The notes below the pieces were generated by a model, which worked only from the letters and a program-made list of their open reading frames with translations, was not told the origin of the DNA and did not search any database. The position numbers and the translations under genes are program-made. Source: Lachnospiraceae bacterium (GTDB taxonomy: Bacteria; Bacillota; Clostridia; Lachnospirales; Lachnospiraceae). From it: a stretch of 64,000 bases of DNA. Shown piece after piece: positions 45,105-54,098 of this stretch; position 1 is the first letter of the stretch, and every line of letters starts with the position of its first letter. The stretch spans positions 1-64,000 of the forward strand of contig JAFUGL010000014.1 in assembly GCA_017469405.1 (NCBI GenBank), read 5' to 3'.

Positions 45105-45995
45105 ATGACAGGTAAGATTATTAAGGGTGTAGGTGGATTTTATTATGTCCACCTACACAATAATTTTATATATGAGTGTAAAGCCAAAGGGGTATTTAGA
45201 AATCAAAATATAAAACCTATGATTGGCGATGACGTGGATATTGATATAATAAGCGAAAAGGATAAAACCGGCAATATTATATCTATCCATGAAAGAACAA
45301 ATTCTTTAATCCGCCCGACTGTTTCCAATGTCAGTCAGGCAATTATTATTTTTGCCTTATCAAATCCTAAACCCAATTTTAATTTGCTTGACAGATTTTT
45401 GATAATGATGAGCCTGCAGCATATTGAAACGATAATATGCTTTAACAAGTCTGATTTGGTAAGCGAAGAAAAGATAAATGAGATAAAAGAAATATACACA
45501 TCATGTGGTTATGAGGTTCTTATTACATCTACCAAAGAAGCAGATGAAGAAAAAAACGGAATAGGAAAGCTTATAAGTAAATTGGAAAATAAAACTACGG
45601 TATTGGCAGGTCCTTCCGGAGTTGGAAAATCCTCTATAGTAAATGCTGTATGTCCGGATATGGATGCAAAGACAGGCAGTATAAGTGATAAGATAAAAAG
45701 AGGAAAGCATACTACAAGACATACGGAGCTTATGTGTATCGGTGAGGATACATATATTCTTGATACACCGGGCTTTAGTTCATTATACGTTGAGGATATT
45801 GAACCGGAGGATTTGAAATATTATTATAATGAGTTTGAACCTTACGAAAGTAAATGCCGTTTTAACGGATGCGTTCATATAAACGAACCTGATTGTGCCG
45901 TAAAGGAAGCACTGGATAAAAAAATAATCAGCAGCTTAAGATATGAAAATTATAAACAGCTTTTTAATGAACTAAAAGAAAAGAGGAAATGGTAG
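45105..45995 (+). CDS. rsgA: ribosome small subunit GTPase RsgA
   Basis: A 296-residue circularly permuted GTPase that checks 30S maturation. An OB-fold N-domain (about 1-65) precedes the G domain with the permuted order: NKSD (G4), then GPSGVGKSS (G1) and DTPGFSSL (G3). The C-terminal zinc-finger (CRFNGCVHINEPDC) follows. It is one base from prkC and one base from rpe, a conserved stk-rsgA-rpe arrangement. Confidence 0.95.
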   Translation: MTGKIIKGVGGFYYVHLHNNFIYECKAKGVFRNQNIKPMIGDDVDIDIISEKDKTGNIISIHERTNSLIRPTVSNVSQAIIIFALSNPKPNFNLLDRFLIMMSLQHIETIICFNKSDLVSEEKINEIKEIYTSCGYEVLITSTKEADEEKNGIGKLISKLENKTTVLAGPSGVGKSSIVNAVCPDMDAKTGSISDKIKRGKHTTRHTELMCIGEDTYILDTPGFSSLYVEDIEPEDLKYYYNEFEPYESKCRFNGCVHINEPDCAVKEALDKKIISSLRYENYKQLFNELKEKRKW

Positions 45996-45996
45996 A

Positions 45997-46650
45997 ATGG
46001 ATAATATTCTTTCACCTTCATTACTTTCAATTGATTTTAATAACATTGAAAAAAATGCAAATGTGCTTGATGAATCAGGAGTAAAATGGTATCATCTTGA
46101 CGTTATGGACGGTGCATTTGTACCAAATATATCCTTTGGACCGCCGGTTATTAAGGCGATAAGAAAGATTACAGATGCGTTTTTTGATGTGCATCTTATG
46201 ATCAATGAGCCAAAGAGATATATAGATGCATTTAAGGAAGCGGGAGCTGATATTTTAACAATTCATTATGAGGCCTGTGAGGATTTGGATGAAACAATCA
46301 GTCTTATAAGGAAGGCAGGACTTAAGGTTGGACTTGCCATAAATCCTGAAACTGATACTAAGGTCGTAAAGCCATATATTGATAAGGTGGATATGATTCT
46401 TATCATGAGTGTTCATCCCGGCTTTGGCGGACAGAAATTTATGCCTGTTGCCATAGAAAAGCTAAACAAGGTAAAAGAATGGTCAGAAAAGATAAATCCG
46501 GATTTGCTTATAGAGGTAGATGGCGGTATCAATTTTGATAATGTAAGCACGGTTCTTGACGCGGGTGCAAATGTTATCGTTGCCGGTTCTGCCTGCTTTA
46601 ACGGTGACATAGCAGAAAATGTAAGTCGATTCTTTGAGGTACTTGGTTGA
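45997..46650 (+). CDS. rpe: ribulose-phosphate 3-epimerase
   Basis: A 217-residue TIM-barrel enzyme interconverting ribulose-5-P and xylulose-5-P. It carries LSIDF, HLDVMDGAFVPNISFGP, the metal-binding VHLMI, SVHPGFGGQKF and EVDGGIN. Length is typical. The stop overlaps the thiN start by 4 bases (ATGA). Confidence 0.95.
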   Translation: MDNILSPSLLSIDFNNIEKNANVLDESGVKWYHLDVMDGAFVPNISFGPPVIKAIRKITDAFFDVHLMINEPKRYIDAFKEAGADILTIHYEACEDLDETISLIRKAGLKVGLAINPETDTKVVKPYIDKVDMILIMSVHPGFGGQKFMPVAIEKLNKVKEWSEKINPDLLIEVDGGINFDNVSTVLDAGANVIVAGSACFNGDIAENVSRFFEVLG

Positions 46651-47309
46651 TGAATGAAATAATAATAGTAACCGGTGGGGAGATAGATGATAATCTTGTC
46701 AGTGATTTGATAAATCATTCTGAAAATCCATACATAATCGGTGTCGATAAGGGCATCGAAGCACTTGAAAGACTTCATATAAAACCTGATTTGCTTATAG
46801 GCGATTTTGATTCGGCAGGTGAGAACATTAAGAAAAAATATGAAGCAGATGAAAGAACGATATTTTTAAATCCCGAAAAGGATTTAACTGATACACATGC
46901 GGCTTTAAACGAAGCGGTTAAGCTTGCTTTAAAGAAAAAGTCTTCGATTACCATACTTGGTGCTACAGGTAAGAGATTAGACCATCTGCTTGGCAATATA
47001 GGCATTTTAAAATATTGCCTTGATAATAATATAGATGCATGCATAATTGACAGGTTTAACAAGATCCGGATGATGGATAAGAATAAGGATATCATCATAA
47101 AGAAAAAGGATTTATACGGAAAATTTATTTCCCTTATACCCTTTACCGATAAGGTGGAAGGAATTAAGCTTGAGGGATTTAAATATATACCAAAGGGTGG
47201 AGTGCTCTTTAAGGAAGATACCCTTGGGATAAGTAATGAATTAATAAAGGAGGAAGGTCATATATCGATTAAAAGCGGATATTTGCTTTTACTTGAGACC
47301 AGAGATTAA
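46647..47309 (+). CDS. thiN: thiamine pyrophosphokinase
   Basis: A 220-residue kinase converting thiamine to thiamine pyrophosphate. It has GVDKGIEAL, LLIGDFDSAG, the DTHAAL region (family D-x-T-D/H) and ILGATGKRLDHLLGN. It is coupled to rpe by a 4-base overlap, the usual order in Firmicutes. Length is normal. Confidence 0.92.
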   Translation: MMNEIIIVTGGEIDDNLVSDLINHSENPYIIGVDKGIEALERLHIKPDLLIGDFDSAGENIKKKYEADERTIFLNPEKDLTDTHAALNEAVKLALKKKSSITILGATGKRLDHLLGNIGILKYCLDNNIDACIIDRFNKIRMMDKNKDIIIKKKDLYGKFISLIPFTDKVEGIKLEGFKYIPKGGVLFKEDTLGISNELIKEEGHISIKSGYLLLLETRD

Positions 47310-47311
47310 TT

Positions 47312-48853
47312 ATGACAGGTTGGATTGTGTTTGCGTTTGTACTCTATATGAGTGGAATGCTTATCATCGGAATATCAACTGCAAAGAAAAACAAAAATGC
47401 AGATGATTATTTCCTGGGAGGAAGAAATTTAGGAGGATGGGTTGCGGCTCTTTCAGCACAGGCATCTGATATGAGTGGATGGCTTTTGATGGGACTTCCG
47501 GGCTGTATCTATGCATTTGGTACAAATCAGGCATGGATAGCTATAGGTCTTTTCATAGGAACAGTGCTCAACTGGATTTTTATAGCCGGAAGATTAAGAA
47601 GATATACCATAAGAGCAGGTAATGCACTTACCATACCGGAATATCTTAGTAACAGATTCGGAGATAAAAAGAAGATACTTATGGCTATATCAGCTGTAGT
47701 AATACTTATATTTTTCCTTGTATATACCGCATCGGCTTTTGCTGCAGGCGGAAAGCTTTTTTCTTCAATCGCAAAGATTGATTATCATACTGCACTTTTT
47801 GTAGGAGCTGCAGTTATACTTGCATATACATTTTTGGGTGGTTTCCTTGCAGTATGTAAGACAGACTTTATACAGGGTATGATGATGCTTATAGGAATTC
47901 TTGCTGTTCCGATAGTTGCAGTTATGCTTATGGGTACAGGCAGCATAATTCCAAATCTTATAGACAGTGGTGTAGAGGATGCCAGTGATTTCCTCAATAT
48001 ATTTGTTGAAAACGGCAAGCCGATAACTGCCATGAGTATAGCATCACAGCTTGCATGGGGACTCGGTTACTGCGGTATGCCTCATATCTTAGTCAGATTT
48101 ATGGCAATTAAGGATGAAAAGGAGCTTTCAAAATCCAAGAAGGTTGCTATCGTATGGGTACTCCTTTCACTTGTGGTTGCTTGTATAATAGGTGTTATAG
48201 GAAGAGCATATCTTTTCCCTACAGTGCTTTCAACAGAAGGTTCACAGTACGAAAATGTTTATATTGAAATGATAATGAAGATGTTTACCGAGGATATTAA
48301 GATACCGTTTATCGGAGGACTTTTACTCTGTGGTATCCTTGCGGCAATCATGTCCACAGCGGATTCACAGCTTCTGGTATCATCCTCATCTATATCACAG
48401 GATTTATTTAAGGGAGTTTTCTTTAAGGACTTAAAGGAAAAGACAGTTTTACTTATAGCAAGAGTTTGTGTATTTGTAATTGCGATAATTGCTTTCTTTA
48501 TAGCATGGAATCCTGATTCGAGTATCATGGGACTTGTATCTGATGCATGGGCAGGACTTGGTGCTGCATTTGGTCCGACCATACTTATGTCCCTTTATTG
48601 GAAGAGAATAAATCTTCCGGGTGCGGCTGCCGGTATGATAAGCGGCGCAGCCACAGTTATACTTTGGGATTATATCAAACTTATAGATATGGATGGTGCC
48701 AAGGTTACACTTGCTACCTATACAGGAGCATATTCACTGCTTATAGGATTCTTTGTAAGCCTTGCATTTATCATAATAGTTTCACTTGTTACACCTAAGG
48801 TAAGTGAAGAGATAGAAAAAGAATTTGATGACGTAAAGAACGGAAACGTATAA
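47312..48853 (+). CDS. putP: sodium/proline symporter family (PutP-like)
   Basis: A 513-residue member of the sodium:solute symporter family, with about 13 predicted membrane helices. The N-terminus shows DDYFLGGRNLGGWVAALSAQ followed by ASDMSGWLLMGLPG, the PutP signature with Na+-site residues. CGILAAIMSTADSQLLVSSS is the second signature. Proline is the most likely substrate; related symporters cannot be excluded. It begins 2 bases after thiN and ends before a strong hairpin. Confidence 0.88.
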   Translation: MTGWIVFAFVLYMSGMLIIGISTAKKNKNADDYFLGGRNLGGWVAALSAQASDMSGWLLMGLPGCIYAFGTNQAWIAIGLFIGTVLNWIFIAGRLRRYTIRAGNALTIPEYLSNRFGDKKKILMAISAVVILIFFLVYTASAFAAGGKLFSSIAKIDYHTALFVGAAVILAYTFLGGFLAVCKTDFIQGMMMLIGILAVPIVAVMLMGTGSIIPNLIDSGVEDASDFLNIFVENGKPITAMSIASQLAWGLGYCGMPHILVRFMAIKDEKELSKSKKVAIVWVLLSLVVACIIGVIGRAYLFPTVLSTEGSQYENVYIEMIMKMFTEDIKIPFIGGLLLCGILAAIMSTADSQLLVSSSSISQDLFKGVFFKDLKEKTVLLIARVCVFVIAIIAFFIAWNPDSSIMGLVSDAWAGLGAAFGPTILMSLYWKRINLPGAAAGMISGAATVILWDYIKLIDMDGAKVTLATYTGAYSLLIGFFVSLAFIIIVSLVTPKVSEEIEKEFDDVKNGNV

Positions 48854-48866
48854 TATAAGTACACTG

Positions 48867-48923
48867 AAAAACAGATGCATGCATGGCAAGTTGGAACTTT
48901 AGCTATGTTTAGCATCTGTTTTT
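48867..48923 (+). terminator. terminator of the putP end of the cluster
   Basis: A 12-bp perfect stem (48867-48878 with 48912-48923) ending in TTTTT. The 33-base loop can form an inner hairpin (CATGGC... with ...GCTATG). Confidence 0.7.
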
Positions 48924-48931
48924 AAGTATTT

Positions 48932-48984
48932 CCGGTATTTTATTGTAAATAATAAAATGCCGGTGGAACAAAACCGGCACTTTA
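48932..48984 (+). promoter_or_regulatory. two mutually exclusive hairpins before a small ORF
   Basis: CCGG occurs three times. The segment 48932-48944 pairs with 48951-48963 (13 bp), while 48959-48964 (GCCGGT) pairs with 48973-48978 (ACCGGC). The two stems share bases 48959-48963, so only one can form at a time. The second is followed by ACTTTATT and could act as a weak terminator. They lie 40 bases before a short ORF with a good ribosome binding site. Confidence 0.4.
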
Positions 48985-49017
48985 TTATCAAAATTATATA
49001 ATTTAAAGAGAGGATTT

Positions 49018-49113
49018 ATGAAAAACTATATTATTAATATAAACCCAAATTATGAACAAAGTATGACAAGAATAACAACTTTACGTAAAGAAATTGATTA
49101 TTTAAATATATAA
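49018..49113 (+). CDS. 31-residue small ORF
   Basis: The peptide begins MKNYIININPNYEQS and ends KEIDYLNI. AGAGGA lies 6 bases before the ATG, a good ribosome binding site. It is polar with no signal peptide or membrane segment. It has no recognised homologue. It could be a leader peptide or a short protein in the 349-base gap between putP and the rlmH-like gene. The rest of the gap has a TTGACA at 49134-49139 without a clear -10. Confidence 0.35.
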   Translation: MKNYIININPNYEQSMTRITTLRKEIDYLNI

Positions 49114-49202
49114 AACCGCTTTAAAGATTTTTTTTGACATTTGGATAAAGAATATATGGGTAAACAGGTTGTAAATGATAAAAAAGATAAGAGGACAACA
49201 CA

Positions 49203-49661
49203 TTGGATATAAAGCTTATAGCAGTAGGAAAAGTAAAAGAAGAGTATTTCAGAAATAAAATTGACGAACTAAAAGATAAAATAAATGCTCGTCATAGATA
49301 TAATATAAATATAATTGAGGTTCCCGATGAAAGCATACCTGAAAAGCAAAGTGAAACTGTATTGGAAAATATAAAAAATAAAGAAGGAAAAAAGATCCTT
49401 TCTAAGATAGAGAAAAAAGATTATGTAGTAGCACTTTGTATAGACGGAAAGTCTACAGATGACAGTAAATTATTTGAGCTTATAAAAAGAGCAGAATCAG
49501 ATTATAAGACATCATTTGTTCTGGTCATAGGAGGTTCACTTGGACTTTCAGATGAGGTGATAAAACGTGCGGATTATAAGCTTAGTATATCGGGTATGAC
49601 ATTTCCGCACCAGCTCATGAGAGTAGTTATACTTGAGATACTTTATAATATATTTTTATGA
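49203..49661 (+). CDS. rlmH: RlmH-type SPOUT methyltransferase lacking the conserved C-terminal tail
   Basis: A 152-residue homologue of the 23S rRNA pseudouridine-1915 N3 methyltransferase. It starts from TTG as MDIKLIAVGKVKEEY, matching the family N-terminus, with AGAGG upstream. The SAM-binding loop LVIGGSLGLSDEV and the following KLSISGMTFPHQLMRVV are well conserved. The family normally ends EQ-I/L-YRA...-YH(K/R), but here the frame ends LEILYNIFL. The conserved Gln, Arg and the final Tyr-His pair are absent. A convergent RlmH-like gene 16 bases downstream retains exactly that tail. Confidence 0.85.
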   Translation: MDIKLIAVGKVKEEYFRNKIDELKDKINARHRYNINIIEVPDESIPEKQSETVLENIKNKEGKKILSKIEKKDYVVALCIDGKSTDDSKLFELIKRAESDYKTSFVLVIGGSLGLSDEVIKRADYKLSISGMTFPHQLMRVVILEILYNIFL

Positions 49662-49677
49662 TGCAATTTATGTGTCA

Positions 49678-50073
49678 TTATTTGTGATAACTGATATTGT
49701 TGATTATAGTGTATGCTCTGTAGATTTGCTCAGCTATACACACTGCGGCTATGTCGTTTCCTAGTCTCATGGAAGAAAGAGTAAACGGCTTACAATCGGG
49801 TAGAGGATTATCCGAAATAATAAATTCTATACATGAATAACCGGAAATGCTAATATCTGATATTTTTTTAGCAAGTTCTTTTGAGGTGCATGAATCAGAA
49901 CCATAATTAATAAAAAATACATAAGATTTTTTTTGAAGAGAAAGCTTTGCAATATCATTGTAAAGTTTCTTTTTTATGTTGGCAAAAGAAAGAGTTCTTT
50001 TAAAATATTCATTAAGAGCACTTTCATAGTTTTTATCAAGCTTTTTTTCATCTATATGTAAAATGATTTCCAT
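49678..50073 (-). CDS. RlmH-like protein with intact tail and degenerate SAM loop
   Basis: A 131-residue protein on the minus strand. The C-terminal EQIYRAYTIINNISYHK is the hallmark ending of RlmH, and SKELAKKI plus the preceding strands match the same fold. The glycine-rich SAM loop (GGSLGLS in the partner) is replaced by ISDNPLPD with a deletion of about five residues, and the PHQ motif is lost. The N-terminal 25 residues are shortened. It should not bind SAM by itself. The ATG at 50073 has AAGGTG 9 bases upstream and is preferred to a GTG at 50085. It has its own promoter. Confidence 0.7.
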   Translation of the reverse strand: MEIILHIDEKKLDKNYESALNEYFKRTLSFANIKKKLYNDIAKLSLQKKSYVFFINYGSDSCTSKELAKKISDISISGYSCIEFIISDNPLPDCKPFTLSSMRLGNDIAAVCIAEQIYRAYTIINNISYHK

Positions 50074-50121
50074 ATCTTCCCACACCTTTATAAATTTATA
50101 TTTTTTTATTGTTTGAATTTA

Positions 50122-50151
50122 AGTATAAGGCATAGTATTGTGAGATGTAAA
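50122..50151 (-). promoter_or_regulatory. promoter of the RlmH-like minus-strand gene
   Basis: On the minus strand, TTTACA (50146-50151), an 18-base spacer and TATACT (50122-50127). Each box matches 5 of 6 consensus positions. It lies 49 bases before the ATG. Confidence 0.55.
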
Positions 50152-50167
50152 TAATGATTTTGTACAT

Positions 50168-50191
50168 TTTTTACAATTTTAATTGTAAAAA
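50168..50191. repeat. 11+11 bp perfect AT-rich palindrome
   Basis: TTTTTACAATT and AATTGTAAAAA with a 2-base centre, between the divergent RlmH-like and galactanase genes. It could be an operator for either promoter; as a hairpin it is too AT-rich to be a strong terminator. Confidence 0.5.
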
Positions 50192-50198
50192 TTGTCAA

Positions 50199-50228
50199 TT
50201 GAAGAAATGGCACATTATGAGATATACT
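50199..50228 (+). promoter_or_regulatory. probable promoter of the galactanase gene
   Basis: TTGAAG (50199-50204), an 18-base spacer and TATACT (50223-50228). It lies just upstream of an operator-like cluster. Confidence 0.45.
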
Positions 50229-50242
50229 AAAATACAGATGGA

Positions 50243-50274
50243 CAACCGGTTGCGCAATAGTTGCGCACAGGTTG
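50243..50274 (+). promoter_or_regulatory. operator-like repeats downstream of the galactanase promoter
   Basis: CAACCGGTTG (50243-50252) is a palindrome with a central CG, as in LacI/GalR-family operators. It overlaps TTGCGCAA (50250-50257). A second TTGCGCA follows 11 bases later (50261-50267), and GGTTG at 50270-50274 mirrors the opening CAACC. The site lies just after the predicted transcript start, where a repressor would block transcription. No regulator gene is adjacent. Confidence 0.45.
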
Positions 50275-50325
50275 AAAATAACAATATAGACAGTTTGTTT
50301 TTAAGTATTATGAAGGAGGTTTTTT

Positions 50326-53300
50326 ATGAAAGGAAAAAGGGTACGCAGAGGAGTTTTATCGATAATACTTATCGTAATACTGGTTCTTGTTACACCGGGA
50401 AGTGAATTATTCGGTAATTTAGGTGTGGCAAAGGCAGCTGATGAAACTACGATAGGTAATGCAGGATTTGAAACTGATATTTGGGGAGACTCAAAGGTTT
50501 GGAATTCAAATGCTGATGATTGGGATAATGGTCATATTAATCATAATAACTATTCTGATTCGGATGGAATAACTATACCTGCTGATGGTGGAGAAAAATT
50601 TGTAAATGTTTATGCAAATACTTCAGGAGTAGTATTCACTTTTTCACAGGATATTTCACTGAAAAAAGGAAAATATACATTTTCAGTTAGTGGAATGGGT
50701 AGTGATGTACAGTATTATATTTCAGTCGGAGAGACAAATGGAGATTCTGTTGATGCATCCGGTTGGAATAATTGGGCAGATGCCAAAGTTGATTATACTG
50801 CTGATGAAGATGTAAGTTCCATTAAGCTTTCTGTAGTTATTACAGCTACAGCTGATGGTGGTTGGGGAGATATAGATTGTGTATCTTATACCTATGAAGA
50901 TATAAATGATGATTCACAAGATTCTACAGAAGAAGTATCAGATGGAGAACTAAAGAACGGAGATTTTGAAAGCACTGATACGGCTTGGACAATATCGGGC
51001 GGACCATTCTATGATACAGATATATATGCTTCCAATAATACAACTCAAGTTATAAAGATAAATAGTCCAAGCAGTGATACGGATATGTCAATAAAGCAAA
51101 AGATTAAAAATCTTTCGGCAGGAACATATAAATTATCATATAGAGTATCGGGAGCATCCAATATGGATTTCCCACTTACGGCAAAAGTTCTTGATAAAGA
51201 TGGTAACAATCTTGCAAGTTCAAGTGGTGTAACATTAAATGATTGGGATAACTGGATTGATGCTTCAACAGAAAACTTTGATATATCCGACGGACAGACC
51301 ATAACCGTAATATTTGAGGGTACAGTATCTACGAGCTTCTGGGGTTCACTTGATGATGTCAGGTTAGAACCTGTTACAGCTTCAACAAGAACCTTTGATA
51401 TAGACACTGAAGTTTCAACACATCCGGTAGTAGAGTCAGATCTTTATGTTGATAAGGTTGAAATAATGAATGACTTTATAACGGGCTTTGATGTATCATC
51501 ATATTTATCAATCAGAAACAGTGGAGCAACATTTAAAGACTTTGATGGAAGTGTACTTACTGATCAGGGATTTTTTGATTTGCTGGCAGAAAATGGAGTT
51601 AATTATATAAGAATCCGTACATGGGTAGATCCTTATGATGCAGATGGCAATAGCTATGGTGGCGGTGTCTGTGATCTTGATACAGCTATAAAGATAGGCC
51701 AGTGGGCTTCAAATGCAAATATGAAAGTTTTGGTTGATTTCCACTATTCAGATTTTTGGACCGACCCTAATAAGTATACGGCACCTAAGGCATGGCAGGA
51801 CAAATCCGTTGAAGATAAAGCTGATTTACTTCAGGCATATACAGAAGATAGTCTGAAAAAACTGCTTGATGCGGGCGTTGATGTAGGTATGGTTCAGGTA
51901 GGTAATGAGACAACTTCGGGATTCTGTGGCGAGACAAATTGGGAAAATATGTGTACACTTTTCAATGCAGGAAGTACAGGTATACAAAATATAGAAAATG
52001 AATATGACAGACAGATTATGATTGCTATTCATTTTACAAATCCTGAAAGCGGAAGATTTGATTCATTTGCATCATATCTAAAAACTTATGGAGTAGTTTA
52101 TGATGTGTTTGCTACATCCTATTATCCGTATTGGCATGGAACACTTGAAAATCTTACCAATAAGCTTAGTAAAGTGGCTGAAAATTATGATAAATATGTT
52201 ATGGTAGCCGAGACCTCTTATGCACGTACATACGATGATGGTGACGGACATACCAATACCGTATTTGAAGGAAGCGAAAAAAATGAGATACCTTACCCTG
52301 TGTGCTTACAGAGTCAGGCGTTATCTGTCAGAAATGTTGTAGAAGCAGTAGCAAATGTTCCGGATAATAAAGGTATAGGAGTATTTTATTGGGAGCCGGC
52401 ATGGATACCTGTTCAGGTATATGATGCAAGTGCTTCAAATGCAGATGAGATTCTTGCGCAAAATAAAGAACTTTGGGAGAAATATGGTTCAGGATGGGCA
52501 TCAAGTTATTCATGTGATTATGATGAGGATGCAGGTCTTTGGTATGGTGGTTCTGCTGTAGATAATGAGGCAGTATTTGATTTTGATGGAACTGCACTTG
52601 ACACTCTTAAGATATTTAATATGATTCGTGGTGGCACAACTGCAGAAAATTCGGTAATCGGTATAAAGGATTCACAAGTTGAGTACTATGTTTCTGATGA
52701 TATCATTCTTCCTGAAACTGTTGATGTGATACTTGCAGACGGAGATGAAAAAACTGTAAGTGTAATATGGAATGAAAATGATATAAATGAAGCTGTTTAC
52801 TCCGGCGAAGGTGTGTATCCAATATCAGGTTCGGCAGTTTATAATGAAGAAAGTTATGATGTGGTTTGCACGCTTACATTAAATGCCAAGAATTATCTTA
52901 TTAATCCAAGCTTTGAAGACAGTGACACATCAATGTGGATAAAAGAGGGAACAGAAGCTTCTTCAATATCACGTAAAAGCGAGGGCGGAAACTATAAAAC
53001 AGGAACACAGGCATTCCATTTCTGGAATAGTGATGCGCTTACATATACATTCTATCAGACTGTTACAGTTGATAAGGGCATATACAAAGCAGGATGTTTT
53101 GTAGAAGGCGGAGATGCCGGAGATGATTATACTATTGAATTCTTTGTAAATGTCGGCGATAACGAATATAAAGACAGCGCTACATTAAATGGCTGGCTTG
53201 AATGGCAGAATCCAAATGTTTCAGATATAGAGATAACTGATGATGAAACAGAGGTAACCGTAGGAGTTCGTGCAACTAATCTTGCAGGTGGAGCATGGGG

Positions 53301-54057
53301 TGCTTTTGATGATTTTTATCTAAGTAAAATTGCAGATGATGTTGAGTACCATATTATAGAAGGTGCAAACAGTGTGTATGATAAGGCTGAAGGTGGTAAC
53401 ATAATCATTAAGTCGGATGGACCATTTGTGAAATTTGAAGATGTAAAGGTTGATGGAGATGTGGTTGAACCTCAAAATTACTCAGCTGAAAAAGGCTCAA
53501 CTGTTATAACTCTTCCTGAGTCATATCTTGATACTATTGAAGAAGGAGAGCATGAAATAGAGATAGTATTTACAAACGGAAGTGCTAAAACAAACTTTAC
53601 GGTAAGCAAAAAAGAAGATGATTCAAAGACACCGGCAACACCGACAGTAAAATATTTATCTATGTACCGTTTATACAACCCAAATTCAGGAGAGCATTTC
53701 TATACTTCAAATGAGACAGAAAAGAATAATCTTGTAAAACTTGGTTGGAAATATGAGGGAGTAGCATGGAGCGCACCTGAAACTTCTGATATACCGGTAT
53801 ACAGACTATATAATCCGAACGCAGGAGATCACCATTATACAGTAAGTGCAACTGAAAGAGACTTCCTGGTAAAAGTTGGATGGAAGTATGAAGGTATAGG
53901 CTGGTATTCGGAATCAAAGGATGGAAATACCATATACCGTTTATATAATCCAAATGCAAAAACAGGTACACATCATTACACCGTCAATAAAGAAGAAAAA
54001 GATTTCCTGGTAAAATTAGGATGGCGTGATGAAGGTATCGGATGGTACGGAAAATAA
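50326..54057 (+). CDS. secreted GH53 endo-beta-1,4-galactanase with multiple accessory domains
   Basis: A 1243-residue exported enzyme that cleaves pectic galactan or arabinogalactan. A signal peptide (about 1-37, ending AKA) leads two carbohydrate-binding-like beta domains (about 40-200 and 205-350). The GH53 catalytic barrel spans about 383-770. Its acid/base Glu is in MVQVGNETTSG and the nucleophile Glu in VMVAETSYA. FDVSSYLSI and RIRTWVDP are further family motifs. After it come a bacterial Ig-like domain (about 785-865), another carbohydrate-binding-like domain (about 868-1000), a small beta domain, and three 41-residue repeats near the C-terminus (YRLYNPN...HHYT...LVKLGW). The last resemble DUF5648 repeats found in surface proteins. 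No sortase motif is seen. AAGGAGG precedes the ATG. Confidence 0.9.
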   Translation: MKGKRVRRGVLSIILIVILVLVTPGSELFGNLGVAKAADETTIGNAGFETDIWGDSKVWNSNADDWDNGHINHNNYSDSDGITIPADGGEKFVNVYANTSGVVFTFSQDISLKKGKYTFSVSGMGSDVQYYISVGETNGDSVDASGWNNWADAKVDYTADEDVSSIKLSVVITATADGGWGDIDCVSYTYEDINDDSQDSTEEVSDGELKNGDFESTDTAWTISGGPFYDTDIYASNNTTQVIKINSPSSDTDMSIKQKIKNLSAGTYKLSYRVSGASNMDFPLTAKVLDKDGNNLASSSGVTLNDWDNWIDASTENFDISDGQTITVIFEGTVSTSFWGSLDDVRLEPVTASTRTFDIDTEVSTHPVVESDLYVDKVEIMNDFITGFDVSSYLSIRNSGATFKDFDGSVLTDQGFFDLLAENGVNYIRIRTWVDPYDADGNSYGGGVCDLDTAIKIGQWASNANMKVLVDFHYSDFWTDPNKYTAPKAWQDKSVEDKADLLQAYTEDSLKKLLDAGVDVGMVQVGNETTSGFCGETNWENMCTLFNAGSTGIQNIENEYDRQIMIAIHFTNPESGRFDSFASYLKTYGVVYDVFATSYYPYWHGTLENLTNKLSKVAENYDKYVMVAETSYARTYDDGDGHTNTVFEGSEKNEIPYPVCLQSQALSVRNVVEAVANVPDNKGIGVFYWEPAWIPVQVYDASASNADEILAQNKELWEKYGSGWASSYSCDYDEDAGLWYGGSAVDNEAVFDFDGTALDTLKIFNMIRGGTTAENSVIGIKDSQVEYYVSDDIILPETVDVILADGDEKTVSVIWNENDINEAVYSGEGVYPISGSAVYNEESYDVVCTLTLNAKNYLINPSFEDSDTSMWIKEGTEASSISRKSEGGNYKTGTQAFHFWNSDALTYTFYQTVTVDKGIYKAGCFVEGGDAGDDYTIEFFVNVGDNEYKDSATLNGWLEWQNPNVSDIEITDDETEVTVGVRATNLAGGAWGAFDDFYLSKIADDVEYHIIEGANSVYDKAEGGNIIIKSDGPFVKFEDVKVDGDVVEPQNYSAEKGSTVITLPESYLDTIEEGEHEIEIVFTNGSAKTNFTVSKKEDDSKTPATPTVKYLSMYRLYNPNSGEHFYTSNETEKNNLVKLGWKYEGVAWSAPETSDIPVYRLYNPNAGDHHYTVSATERDFLVKVGWKYEGIGWYSESKDGNTIYRLYNPNAKTGTHHYTVNKEEKDFLVKLGWRDEGIGWYGK

Positions 54058-54098
54058 AAGATGTGACAGAATGATTTAGATATCAAAAAAAGAAATGT

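Noticed and set aside
50154..50405. An 83-residue frame before the galactanase
   Set aside because: It overlaps the promoter and operator region and the galactanase signal peptide in another frame, and lacks a ribosome binding site.
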